This document shows positions 17,936 to 26,465 of a stretch of DNA of 64,000 nt, piece by piece; within the stretch, counting starts at the first letter, position 1; every line of letters starts with the position of its first letter. A program made the translations under genes and the position numbers. A model generated the notes under the pieces. That model was given only the letters and a program-made list of their open reading frames with translations, was not told the DNA's origin and made no database searches. This stretch comes from VAZQ01 sp963744275 (lineage in GTDB: Bacteria; Pseudomonadota; Alphaproteobacteria; Rhizobiales; Xanthobacteraceae): NCBI GenBank assembly GCA_963744275.1, contig CAVUSX010000007.1, positions 434,001 to 498,000 of the forward strand, written 5' to 3'.

Positions 17936-18900
17936 CTATGATGTTGTGTCCGCGAGCTCCCGGGCAACATCGCGAGCGCAGTCGATGAAGCGCTCCGCGG
18001 TCGGAACTCAGCATCCGACTTTTCAACCTCACGATCCCGGTTGTCAGTGAACGTATCGGCAGATCGATGGGCAGCCGCTTCAGGCCAAGCCTCTTCCCGC
18101 TAAGTTGCAGAGTTGACCCTGACAAGACGCCGACAAATCGGCCGGTCGCCAGAAGTGCCGTTGCGAGTTGAACCGAGTTCGACCCGACCGTGTGCGACGG
18201 TGGCTCAAACCCTGCCGTCCGGAAGGCCTCGACTATGAGGGGACGCACGAAACTTCGAGTCGGGCGGAATACTCCAGCGCGCCTTGCACAAATCTAAAAG
18301 GGAAAGTTTACGCCGGCGGTGCCACTCGCTTCCGACGGCCGCGGCCAGAAACATTGGATCACGAAACAGGACTTCGAAGTCGAGGTCGGCCGCGCCTGAG
18401 GTCGGTGCCGCCAATCGCCCGAGTATGAAGTCGATACGGCGTTCGCGCAAATCCACGTACTGGTCTGCGAATGTCGCCGCAGGAAGGACCTCGAATACAG
18501 CCTTCGGATATTGCCGCGAAAACCGATCAATTACCACTGGGACAAAGCCGCCGAGCATCGAATCGGTCGTGCCAAGTCGAACTTCGCCTGAGCCTGGATC
18601 GGAAAGTGCTTCGATTTCCTGCGCGGCTTGGCGCAAATCGTCAAAAACTGCGATACTCCACTTTATCAGCGCCCGTCCGTAGAGCGTTGGCTCGACCCCT
18701 TGTGAGGTCCGATTGAGAAGCCTCACGCCGACAACGTGTTCAATCTCGCCAATGGCCTTTGAGACCGCCGGTTGCGATATGGCGAGCTGCGCCGCAGTCT
18801 TCCCCATGCTGCCGGTTTCTGCAATTGCGAGAAGCACGCGCAGGTCCCGCAACTTGAGCCGCCGCAGAACGCGCTCGTCCCATTTCTGTTTACTGGCCAT
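17936..18900 (-). pseudogene. LysR-family regulator, two frameshifts
   Basis: The start is at MASKQKWDERVLRRLKLRDL. The N-terminal winged helix is intact (VLLAIAETGSMGKTAAQLAI, SQPAVSKAIGEIEHVVGVRL). The effector domain follows to RWSIPPDS, then continues in another frame (RPLIVEAFRTAGFEPPSH ... SLTTGIVRLKS; shift near 18238-18250) and in a third frame (TAERFIDCARDVARELAD, stop at 17936-17938; shift near 17995-18010). Restoring both frames gives about 320 residues, normal for the family. It is divergent from a TctC gene with a 106-base gap, the classical arrangement of a LysR activator and its target. GC is visibly lower than in flanking genes, suggesting transfer with its neighbour. Confidence 0.75.
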
Positions 18901-19006
18901 CGTCCCAACCGTTATGAGGGCATACTGGAATGGAATTGGCGGCCGTTGCAAGAGCCGGCTACCCATTGTGCCGACCCAGAGTGAACGGACTCACACGGAG
19001 GGATCA

Positions 19007-19978
19007 ATGCGATACTCTCGTCGTAGCTTCCTAAGCATTACGGCTGGTGCAGTCGTTTGTCCCACTATAGCATCCGCCCAAGCTTATCCCTCGCGGCCAG
19101 TTCATCTAGTTGTCGGGTTCCCGCCCGGAGGGGCGGCCGACATCGGCGCTCGCATTATCGGGCAATATCTGACGGAACGTCTCGGGCAGCCGTTCATCAT
19201 CGAGAACCGCCCTGGCGCTGCCAGCAACGTTGCTACGGAGGCGGTCGTGCGCGCGCCCGCAGATGGCTATACACTTGCGCTCGTGAATTCGTCGCAGACG
19301 ATCAACGCAACCCTTTACGAGAAGCTCAACTACAATTTCATTCGCGATATCGCCCCTGTTGCTAGTCTCTATGACCAGCCGCTGGTTCTTGAGGTCAACA
19401 CGAGCATCCCGGCGCGAAGCGTTGCCGAATTTATCGCCTACGCCAAGTCGAATGGACGGGTGATGAACATGGCGTCGGCGGGCATTGGCAGCCCGCAACA
19501 CGTTGCCGGTGAACTATTCAAGATGATGGCGGGCGTCGATATGCAACACGTTCCCTACCGTGGGGTCGCGCCTGCCTTGAGCGATCTGATTGGAGGCCAG
19601 GTGCAGGTGATGTTCGACACGCTCAACTCTTCGATCGAGCAGATCAAGGCTGGCAAGGTGCGCGCACTCGGTGTCACCACATTGTCCCGGTCCAGCGTAC
19701 TTCCGGACATCCCAACAATCAGCGAGGTCGTGGAAGGCTACGATGTCGTCGGCTGGTCGGGAATCGGTGCGCCAGCAGGCACGCCCACTGAGATCATCGG
19801 GACGCTTAACCGCGCGATCAACTCCGGCCTTGCCGACAACAAGCTGAGGACTCGTTTCGAGGAACTTGGGGTGACAGTGCTTCCAGGCTCTCCCGTCGCG
19901 TTCGCATCGTTGATAGCCGATGACGCGTCCAAGTGGTCCAAGGTGATCAAGTTCGCCGGCCTTAAGCTGCAACAATAA
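19007..19978 (+). CDS. TctC/Bug-family solute-binding protein
   Basis: A 323-residue exported protein (MRYSRRSFLSITAGAVV, a twin-arginine-like signal). It has the diagnostic Bug family pattern: YPSRPVHLVVGFPPGGAADI, IIENRPGAASNVATEAV, APADGYTLALVN, then HVPYRGVAPALSDLIGGQVQ. The family binds carboxylates or other small solutes in the periplasm, usually for TctAB permeases. No permease gene is near, so it is an orphan receptor, as is common in this group. It is divergent from a LysR gene that probably controls it. GC content is lower than its surroundings. Confidence 0.88.
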   Translation: MRYSRRSFLSITAGAVVCPTIASAQAYPSRPVHLVVGFPPGGAADIGARIIGQYLTERLGQPFIIENRPGAASNVATEAVVRAPADGYTLALVNSSQTINATLYEKLNYNFIRDIAPVASLYDQPLVLEVNTSIPARSVAEFIAYAKSNGRVMNMASAGIGSPQHVAGELFKMMAGVDMQHVPYRGVAPALSDLIGGQVQVMFDTLNSSIEQIKAGKVRALGVTTLSRSSVLPDIPTISEVVEGYDVVGWSGIGAPAGTPTEIIGTLNRAINSGLADNKLRTRFEELGVTVLPGSPVAFASLIADDASKWSKVIKFAGLKLQQ

Positions 19979-20264
19979 GCTGTTCGTCGCGATCGAGGAG
20001 AAAACCCCTGAAAACCATTCTCGCGATTGGAATCTCGATGCGCCATAGGCATTCTTCGGCGTGCGCATAGGCTGTGTCCGGCCGGATATTTTACGGCAAA
20101 TCAGCAGCGGGCGCCGCTCTGAGCGGGCGGACACGCCGGACGACATGCGCGCAGAGGCAAAATCGCCGACCCGATAGAGTTCAGCTGGGGCAAGTACGAC
20201 CAACAGGCCTCAACACGCGATCGTTCGCCGAGCCTTCGTGCACTCTAAGACAGTGGAGACAAAG

Positions 20265-22247
20265 ATGATGAGTGACGCCCTTCGTTGGGTCGCACCCGTG
20301 CCGCTCGCGTTGGCGGTTCTCATCATGCAACCCCCGACACAATCGGTGGCGAAAGCAACAACCACCGAGCTGGACTCCGGCGGGGGCACGTCCAAAGCAA
20401 TCAACCCCGGCGAGGTTCGGGTCGCTGGCCAGCGTAAGTTCGGCGGCACCTCTAACAGCGGCACCCCTAGCGTCGGCACCCGTAGCATGGGCACGAACAG
20501 CAGCCAGGGAACCGGGCGTCGCTTCGTCGACAATCGCTTCAGCAAACGGACCGTCAGCGGTGGGAGCGGCAGCTCGGAAAGCGGAACAAGCAAATCCGGC
20601 TCCAGCAATTTCTTCACGAAGAGAGCCGAGGGCACGAACAAAGAGAACACGAACAAAGAGAACTTGGGCCAATCCGGCACCGGCAAAACGGGGAGCGCCG
20701 GGGCGGGCAAAATGCGCACCGGAACCAACTCGACGAGTGGGACGAACGGCAAAAACGCTATGGGGCCTGCTGGAAAGACCGGTTCCGGCAGTTCAGGTAC
20801 CGGACAGACCGGCTCCAGCGGTGCGGGTACCGGCTCTTCCGCCTCGAACGGCGGGACTAATGGCAAGATCGGCATGGGGCCTGCACTGACTGGTTCCGGT
20901 GCAAATACCCTCACCTCAACTCGGGCACAAATTAACCCCTTGGGCATCAAAATCCCGGGCACCGGGGTCACGACGACAACGGATAAAGCCTCAGGGGTCA
21001 CGACGACAACGAATAAGGTCGACGGGATCACGACGAAAACGACGCAAACGGATAAAGCCGGGGACACGAAGACAACGAATAATGTCACTGGGGTCACGGT
21101 GCTAACGACAAAAGACGGCGGTCAGGTGACGAATAAGAACACCGGGATCACGACGAACACGAATAACATCAACGGGACCACGACGACAATAAATGGAAAA
21201 ACCGGGGTCACGACGTCAACGGATAAAGCCACCGGGGTCACGACGGCAACGAATAAAAACACCGGGATCACGACGACACAGAATACAAAAACCGGGATCA
21301 ACACGGCAACGGATAATGCCGGGGACACGATAATAAATAATAAAAACACCGGGATCACGACGTCAACGGATAAAAACACCGGGATCACCACGACAGCGAA
21401 TAGCAACACCGGGGTCATCACGACAACGAATAAAAGCACCGGGGTCACGACGACAACTAAAGCCGGCGGCGATGGCACGGGTGCCGGTGGCACCACGACG
21501 AAGGGCGGTGGCACCGCGACAGCCAAGACAGGCGGTGGCACCACCACCACCACCGCTGGCGGCGGTGGAAAAACGGGTCAAGGCGGGATAGGCCCCGTTG
21601 CCGGCGTCTTCACCAACTCGACGCCGATCAACAATCAGAGCGTGACCATCTTCCGCGGCCCGCGGCATGTGTGGATCGGCGGCGTGGAGCGCAGCTTCGT
21701 GGCAGCGGGCGTGCTGCCCGGCCTCTATCTCGGCTCCGACTATTACGCACCGCAGGGTTACATCGCGGTCGCTCACCCGGCCTGCTACGGCAAGACCGTC
21801 GAAGGCTGCCTGCTGCGATGGCAGCAGGTTCCGCTGGAGAGCGGCGGCAGTGACGTGCAGTGCGTGCAACTATGCCGTTCTTCGGGCGGCCTGGCTCAGG
21901 GACCTGCGGCTCGGCAGATCGCTGCGGCAGCGCAGGCGTTGGCCGCGGAGCCGATGGCACCCGCGCCCGCCCAGGCGCAGACCGCCGGCGGATGCGAGGT
22001 CGCCATCTACGCCGACGCAGACTTCGCCGGCCAGGCCACGAGCACGGTGGAGAATCAGCCGCGCCTGGGCGATGTCGGCTGGAAGGGCGAGATCGCGTCC
22101 GTGCAGGTCAAAGGCGGGACGTGGGATTTCTTCTCCGACGACGATTACGGCGGGCAGACCATGCGGTTGCCGCCCGGCGAATACGCCCAATTGGGCCCGC
22201 AATGGACGAAGCAGATCAGCTCATTCATGTGCCTCGGGCAGCAGTGA
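20265..22247 (+). CDS. Exported modular protein: Thr-rich decapeptide repeats plus C-terminal beta/gamma-crystallin-like domain
   Basis: A 660-residue protein. A signal-like segment (LRWVAPVPLALAVLIM) is followed by a Ser/Gly/Thr-rich region to about residue 230. About 16 decapeptide repeats follow at about 232-400 (type TGVTTTTNKA, TGITTSTDKN), then a Gly/Thr spacer. A conserved domain at about 448-545 contains the Cys-rich HPACYGKTVEGC and DVQCVQLC. A C-terminal beta/gamma-crystallin-like domain at about 575-660 carries VAIYADADFAGQATSTVENQ, then SVQVKGGTWDFFSDDDYGGQ and ISSFMCL. GGAG precedes the ATG pair at 20265/20268. Such proteins could be surface or matrix components; the TxT spacing recalls beta-solenoids, but no structure is shown. 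A near-identical-ended paralogue follows after 44 bases. Confidence 0.85.
   Translation: MMSDALRWVAPVPLALAVLIMQPPTQSVAKATTTELDSGGGTSKAINPGEVRVAGQRKFGGTSNSGTPSVGTRSMGTNSSQGTGRRFVDNRFSKRTVSGGSGSSESGTSKSGSSNFFTKRAEGTNKENTNKENLGQSGTGKTGSAGAGKMRTGTNSTSGTNGKNAMGPAGKTGSGSSGTGQTGSSGAGTGSSASNGGTNGKIGMGPALTGSGANTLTSTRAQINPLGIKIPGTGVTTTTDKASGVTTTTNKVDGITTKTTQTDKAGDTKTTNNVTGVTVLTTKDGGQVTNKNTGITTNTNNINGTTTTINGKTGVTTSTDKATGVTTATNKNTGITTTQNTKTGINTATDNAGDTIINNKNTGITTSTDKNTGITTTANSNTGVITTTNKSTGVTTTTKAGGDGTGAGGTTTKGGGTATAKTGGGTTTTTAGGGGKTGQGGIGPVAGVFTNSTPINNQSVTIFRGPRHVWIGGVERSFVAAGVLPGLYLGSDYYAPQGYIAVAHPACYGKTVEGCLLRWQQVPLESGGSDVQCVQLCRSSGGLAQGPAARQIAAAAQALAAEPMAPAPAQAQTAGGCEVAIYADADFAGQATSTVENQPRLGDVGWKGEIASVQVKGGTWDFFSDDDYGGQTMRLPPGEYAQLGPQWTKQISSFMCLGQQ
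20961..21464 (+). repeat. 30-bp minisatellite encoding decapeptide repeats
   Basis: About 16-17 units of 30 bases with the core ACCGGGGTCACGACG, each encoding ten residues (T-G-V/I-T-T-x-T-D/N-K-x). Units are degenerate but remain in frame, and a few are lengthened or shortened (for example around 21040-21180). The array is absent from the paralogous gene at 22292-24211. Confidence 0.85.
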
Positions 22248-22291
22248 AACGGCGGATGCTTTGACTATCTCTAACACATTGGGAGACAAAG

Positions 22292-24211
22292 ATGATGAGT
22301 GACGTTCTCCGCTGGGTCGTACCCGTGCCACTCGCGTTGGCGGTTCTTATCATGCAGCCCCCGACACAAACGGTGGCGAAAGCAACAACCACCGAACTGG
22401 ACTCCGGCAGGAGCACGGCCAAGGCAATAAACCCCGGCGAGGTTCGCGTCGCTGGCCAGCGTAAATTCGGCGGCACCTCTAACAGCGGCACCCCGAGCGC
22501 CGGCACCCGTAGCGCGGGCACCCGTAGCGCGGGCACCAACAGCAGCCAGGGAACCGGACGTCGCTTCGTCGACAATCGCTTCAGCAAACGGACCGTCAGC
22601 GGAGGGAGCAGCAGCTCGGAAAGCGGAACAAGCAAATCCGGGTCCGGCAGGTTCTCCACGAGGAAAGCCGCGGGCACGAACCAAGAGAACACGAATAAAG
22701 AGAACGTGGGCCAAACCGGCACCGGCAAAATTGGGAGCGCCGGGGCGAGCAAAATGCGCACCGGAACCAACTCCACGAGCGGGACTAACGGCAAAAACGC
22801 TACGGGGCCTGCTGGAAAGACCGGTTCCGACAGTTCGGGTACCGGCACTTCCGGCTCGAATGGCGGGACTAGCAGCAAGATCGGTATGGGGCCTGCAGGA
22901 AAGACCGGTTCCGGCGGTTCAGGTACCGGACAGATCGGCCCCAGCGGTGCGGGTACCGGCTCTTCCGCCTCGAACGGCGGGACTAACGGCAAGATCGGTA
23001 TGGGGCCTGCAATGACTGGTTCCGGTGCAAATACCCTCACCTCAACTCGGGCACAAATCAGGACACCCGGCACGCCGGGTGACCTGTGCTCGGGGGTCGG
23101 GGCCCCCAAGAGCTGCTTCCTCAATCAGGGCAAGGGCGTCGGCGGCACCGGAGGGAGCGCCGCTGCGCTAGGGGCCAAGACCACGACGGACATCGGCAGT
23201 CCCGTGCTGGTCCCCACCACTGCGCCCGCGATCCCAAGCAGCAGCAAGGGTGCCAACAACACGACAGCTTGCCAGCTCAACCCCACATCAGGTGCATGCG
23301 CCAGCAACACGACCCCAACGGGCGGCGGCACCGGCTCGGGCGGCACTAACCCTAATACGGCTAACGGCGCTGCACCAGCTAATAACCCCGGCGGCGGCAC
23401 CACGACGAAGGGCGGCGGCACCACCACCGCAGGCGGCACCACCACCACAGGCGGCGCCACCCCAGCGGGCGGCGGTGGAAAAACGGGTAAAGGCGGTAAA
23501 GGCGGGAACGGCGGTCAGGGCGGGATAGGGCCCGTTGCCGGCGTCATGGGCGGAATGGGCGGCGGTCCCGTCACCAACTCGACGCCGATCAACAATCAGA
23601 GCGTGACCATCTTCCGCGGCCCGCGGCATGTGTGGATCGGCGGCGTGGAGCGCAGCTTCGTGGCAGCGGGCGTGCTGCCCGGCCTCTATCTCGGCTCCGA
23701 CTATTACGCACCGCAGGGTTACATCGCGGTCGCTCACCCGGCCTGCTACGGCAAGACCGTCGAAGGCTGCCTGCTGCGATGGCAGCAGGTTCCGCTGGAG
23801 AGCGGCGGCAGTGACGTGCAGTGCGTGCAACTGTGCCGTTCTTCGGGCGGCGGTCTGGCTCAGGGACCTGCGGCTCAGCAGATCGCTGCGGCAGCACAGG
23901 CGTTGGCCGCGGAGCCGATGGCACCCGCGCCCGCTCAGGCGCAAACCGCCGGCGGATGCGAGGTCGCCATCTACGCCGACGCAGACTTCGCCGGCCAGGC
24001 CACGAGCACGGTGGAGAATCAGCCGCGCCTGGGCGATGTCGGCTGGAAGGGCGAGATCGCGTCCGTGCAGGTCAAAGGCGGGACGTGGGATTTCTTCTCC
24101 GACGACGATTACGGCGGGCAGACCATGCGGTTGCCGCCCGGCGAATATACCCAATTGGGCCCGCAATGGACGAAGCAGATCAGCTCGTTCATGTGCCTCG
24201 GACAGCAGTGA
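22292..24211 (+). CDS. Exported modular protein, paralogue with a different central region
   Basis: A 639-residue protein whose first about 250 residues and last about 210 residues are nearly identical, also at the DNA level, to the gene at 20265-22247. The middle is unrelated: instead of Thr-rich decapeptides it has a duplicated Gly/Ser segment (KTGSGGSGTGQIGPSGAG), then a Cys-containing stretch (GDLCSGVGAPKSCFLNQ, TTACQLNPTSGACAS) and Gly/Thr-rich spacers (TTTKGGGTTTAGG). The C-terminal Cys-rich domain and beta/gamma-crystallin-like domain are kept. The same ribosome site (GGGAGACAAAG) precedes ATGATG. Tandem duplication followed by replacement of the middle, or gene conversion of the ends, explains the pattern. 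Confidence 0.85.
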   Translation: MMSDVLRWVVPVPLALAVLIMQPPTQTVAKATTTELDSGRSTAKAINPGEVRVAGQRKFGGTSNSGTPSAGTRSAGTRSAGTNSSQGTGRRFVDNRFSKRTVSGGSSSSESGTSKSGSGRFSTRKAAGTNQENTNKENVGQTGTGKIGSAGASKMRTGTNSTSGTNGKNATGPAGKTGSDSSGTGTSGSNGGTSSKIGMGPAGKTGSGGSGTGQIGPSGAGTGSSASNGGTNGKIGMGPAMTGSGANTLTSTRAQIRTPGTPGDLCSGVGAPKSCFLNQGKGVGGTGGSAAALGAKTTTDIGSPVLVPTTAPAIPSSSKGANNTTACQLNPTSGACASNTTPTGGGTGSGGTNPNTANGAAPANNPGGGTTTKGGGTTTAGGTTTTGGATPAGGGGKTGKGGKGGNGGQGGIGPVAGVMGGMGGGPVTNSTPINNQSVTIFRGPRHVWIGGVERSFVAAGVLPGLYLGSDYYAPQGYIAVAHPACYGKTVEGCLLRWQQVPLESGGSDVQCVQLCRSSGGGLAQGPAAQQIAAAAQALAAEPMAPAPAQAQTAGGCEVAIYADADFAGQATSTVENQPRLGDVGWKGEIASVQVKGGTWDFFSDDDYGGQTMRLPPGEYTQLGPQWTKQISSFMCLGQQ

Positions 24212-24237
24212 GGCGGCGGATGCTTTGACTATCGCTG

Positions 24238-24262
24238 CGCCCCGGCCCGTTCGGCCGGGGCG
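24238..24262 (+). terminator. 10-bp hairpin after the tandem paralogues
   Basis: CGCCCCGGCC (24238-24247) pairs with GGCCGGGGCG (24253-24262) across a 5-base loop, 26 bases after the stop. No T-run follows. It is the likely 3' end of the two-gene transcript. Confidence 0.5.
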
Positions 24263-24266
24263 AAGC

Positions 24267-25189
24267 ATGTCTGACGTTTTTCCGACAAAGTCGACGAAAT
24301 CGGCCCCAACCTCCCCGTCTGATGCCGCAAGTACGGCGTATAACGTCTCCCCCACCCTTGTCGGCGATCTTCTGCGTGGCATGGGCTATAGCTTGCAGGC
24401 CAACAGCAAGACGCGCGAAGGAGACCAGCACATCGATCGCAACGCCCAATTTGAGTACATCAATAGGCAGGCGAAGGCGTTCTTGACTGCGAAGGAACCG
24501 ATCATTTCGGTTGACACGAAAAAGAAGGAATTGGTGGGCAATTTCAAGAATAACGGCCGCGAGTGGCGACCAAAAGGCACGCCCGAATTGGTCAAAGTTC
24601 ATGATTTTATTGATCCCAAGCTGAGCCGCGCTGTTCCATACGGCGTGTATGACATCACGAACAATGTCGGATGGGTCAGCGTGGGCACCGATCATGACAC
24701 CGCCAGCTTTGCGGTCAGTGCGATCCACCGATGGTGGCGCACGATGGGAAAGAAACGTCATCCCAAAGCCAAACGGCTAATGATCAGCGCGGACGGCGGC
24801 GGCAGCAACGGATATCGTGTGCGTTTATGGAAAGTCGAACTGCAGTGGCTGGCCGACGAGCTCAAGCTCCCCATCACGGTCTGCCACCTGCCACCCGGAA
24901 CCAGCAAATGGAACAAAATCGAGCATCGTTCTTCTCGTTCATCACAATGAACTGGCGAGGCAAGCCCTTGCGCAGCTATCGCACTATTGTCCAGATGATC
25001 GCAGCAACGACAACCGATGCTGGCCTCAAAGTTCGGGCCGAACTGGATGAAAGAAAGTATCCCAAGGGGCTCAAGGTATCCGACGATCAACTGGCCGCTG
25101 TCAACATCTCCCGCCACTCGTTCCACGGCGACTGGAACTACACCATCTCACCACGCCAAAGAGCTGTCACTCGTCGTAAGACGAATTGA
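24267..25189 (+). pseudogene. ISAzo13-family transposase remnant, 5' truncated and frameshifted
   Basis: The frame carries the typical ISAzo13 blocks: GYSLQANSKTREG, ISVDTKKKELVGNFKNNGRE, IPYGVYD-like VPYGVYDITNNVGWVSVG, DTASFAVSAIHRWW, ISADGGGSNGYRVRLWK, and VCHLPPGTSKWNKIEHR. One frame later follow FITMNWRGKPLRSYRTIVQM and HSFHGDWNYTISP. Roughly the first 100-150 residues of a normal transposase are missing, and a frameshift lies near 24930-24945. GC is lower than in the flanks. The element sits directly after the repeat-protein pair and may have contributed to their rearrangement. Confidence 0.85.
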
Positions 25190-25331
25190 CTTACTTATTA
25201 ATGGACACGCCCTAAGGGAGATACGTCTTAGAGAGATCATGCGTCGTCGCCAGCGGTTCGTCTTGAGCGGCTGGCGCTTGACGCAAGTGCGCAAATCAGT
25301 GCATTCCTGAAATTGAAACACGAGAGCTGCG
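25190..25331. other. Non-coding stretch, first of two similar units ending in a terminator
   Basis: No gene seen. The segment 25290-25331 (GCAAATCA ... TTCCTGAAATTGAAAC ... GCTGCGC) is about three-quarters identical to 25631-25672, and both run straight into an intrinsic terminator. This suggests two related small RNAs or transcript ends rather than coding sequence. Confidence 0.35.
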
Positions 25332-25360
25332 CCCGGCCGGAACCCCGGGCCGGGTTTTTT
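25332..25360 (+). terminator. Intrinsic terminator
   Basis: CCCGGCC (25332-25338) pairs with GGCCGGG (25348-25354), followed by T6 (25355-25360). This is a strong Rho-independent signal on the plus strand. The upstream plus-strand gene is only the transposase relic, so it probably ends a small transcript. Confidence 0.75.
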
Positions 25361-25566
25361 GCTTGATATCACGATGAGTTCAGATTTCCTGCTTCGGCCG
25401 CGGCCAAAGACACCTTCGCAAGCCTTGCATCGATTGCATGGCTCCGCGTCTCTTCAGCCCTGATACGGCAATTTCGCATTGTTGTTTACAATCCCGCCAG
25501 CTCCACAGCCATGCATTTTTGTGCACTTGCCGAGGTGCTCCGCGGCGTCTCGTTCACGCCCGATGC

Positions 25567-25622
25567 GGCGGAGTTGGACAGAGAGGAATTGAACCACCGA
25601 CACCTGCATTTTCAGTGTTGAC
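25567..25622 (-). pseudogene. tRNA-Phe-like 3' half (pseudo-tRNA or attachment-site relic)
   Basis: On the minus strand the segment reads CTGAAAAT (anticodon loop with GAA), then GTGTCGGTGGTTCAATTCC, which is the variable/T-arm region of bacterial tRNA-Phe, then a degenerate acceptor side. The anticodon stem is mismatched and no D arm or 5' acceptor strand exists on the 5' side, so it is not a functional tRNA. 3' halves of tRNA genes are left where integrative elements recombined, and a DUF5681 gene, often found in prophages, lies 170 bases away. Confidence 0.55.
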
Positions 25623-25672
25623 GCCGGCGGGCAAATCACTTTATTCGTGAAATTGAAACTCCCGAATTGCGC

Positions 25673-25709
25673 GCCGATCCCGGGCCCTGCCCCGCGATCG
25701 GCATTTTTT
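25673..25709 (+). terminator. Intrinsic terminator
   Basis: GCCGATC (25673-25679) pairs with GATCGGC (25696-25702) over a 16-base GC-rich loop, followed by A and T6 (25704-25709). It directly follows the second copy of the repeated non-coding unit. Confidence 0.65.
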
Positions 25710-25730
25710 ATGCGCCAGTCGGGTTCGAGC

Positions 25731-25763
25731 GCCCGGTCCGCCATCAGCGGCCGGGCTTTTTTT
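25731..25763 (+). terminator. Intrinsic terminator
   Basis: GCCCGG (25731-25736) pairs with CCGGGC (25751-25756); an inner CCG/CGG pair extends the stem past a bulged T. T7 follows (25757-25763). It lies only 28 bases upstream of the DUF5681 start, so that gene needs its own promoter very close by or antitermination. Confidence 0.7.
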
Positions 25764-25791
25764 CATCCAAGGCAAAAGAGGAGCTACCCGA

Positions 25792-26256
25792 ATGCCATTT
25801 GAAAAAGGACAAAGCGGAAATCCCCTCGGCCGGCCGCCGGGCGCGCGCAACAAGGCGACGATGATCGCCGAATCGTTGCTGCAAGGCGAGACCGAGACGA
25901 TCACCCGGCTGGCGATCGAGCGCGCCAAGGCCGGCGACATGGCGGCGCTGCGCATGTGCCTCGACCGGGTGGCGCCCCCACTGCGGCATCGCGCCATCGC
26001 GTTCGAGCTGCCGCCGCTCGAAAGCGCCGCCGATGCAGTGGCGGCACTGGCCGCGATCACGGCGGCGGTCGCGGAGGGCGAGCTCACGCCCTCCGAGGCG
26101 GGCGAGCTGGTCAAGCTGGTGGACACCTTCGCGCGCGTGCTCGACCTGGTGGCTTTCGAGCAGCGGATCGTGCGGCTGGAGCGCCATGTCCGCACATCAG
26201 CGGCCGGCAACCAGGGCAACATGGAGCATCAGGGCCAACATGGCGTGGAAACATAA
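25792..26256 (+). CDS. DUF5681 domain protein
   Basis: A 154-residue protein that opens with the diagnostic DUF5681 N-terminus (FEKGQSGNPLGRPPGARNK). A helical region with LAIERAKAGDMAALRMCLDR follows, then an Ala/Glu-rich helical tail (GELTPSEAGELVKLVDTFAR). The family is found near phage terminase or replication modules and as strays in Hyphomicrobiales genomes; its role is not established. AGAGGAG precedes the ATG. It overlaps the next small gene by 17 bases, indicating translational coupling. No terminase or capsid gene is present. Confidence 0.8.
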   Translation: MPFEKGQSGNPLGRPPGARNKATMIAESLLQGETETITRLAIERAKAGDMAALRMCLDRVAPPLRHRAIAFELPPLESAADAVAALAAITAAVAEGELTPSEAGELVKLVDTFARVLDLVAFEQRIVRLERHVRTSAAGNQGNMEHQGQHGVET

Positions 26257-26464
26257 GCTCTCCGCGGACCGCCGGCTCGATCGGGTGGAGAAGGCTTGCA
26301 CCGCCCCTGTCCGGACCCGCTTCGTATGGCAGGGTGAAAACGAGACCCGAGAACAAGTGGAAGCCAAAATGCGCGCCATGATCGCGAACGGAGAAGCAAG
26401 CCCGCGCGACCGGCTCATCATATATAAATGGAACGCGTCGGCGGATGGCGGTGCGGGCAAGTGA
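26240..26464 (+). CDS. Small protein co-translated with the DUF5681 gene, unknown function
   Basis: A 74-residue protein beginning MAWKHKLSADRRLDRVEKAC. It has no signal or membrane segment and is charged and probably helical in the middle (ETREQVEAKMRAMIANGE). The start lies inside the end of the DUF5681 gene (overlap 26240-26256), a coupling I associate with these gene pairs. I cannot name a family. Confidence 0.6.
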   Translation: MAWKHKLSADRRLDRVEKACTAPVRTRFVWQGENETREQVEAKMRAMIANGEASPRDRLIIYKWNASADGGAGK

Positions 26465-26465
26465 C

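Noticed and set aside
20961..21464. Possible CRISPR array (regular 30-bp repeats)
   Set aside because: The repeats are contiguous, without unique spacers, and read in frame as decapeptides inside a complete gene; no cas genes are near.
20210..21553. Pro/Val-rich minus-strand frames across the repeat protein
   Set aside because: They are the mirror image of the Thr/Gly-rich repeats; the signal peptide and conserved C-terminal domains are on the plus strand.
25567..25650. Functional tRNA gene
   Set aside because: No D arm or matching 5' acceptor strand, and the anticodon stem is mismatched; only the 3' half is recognisable.
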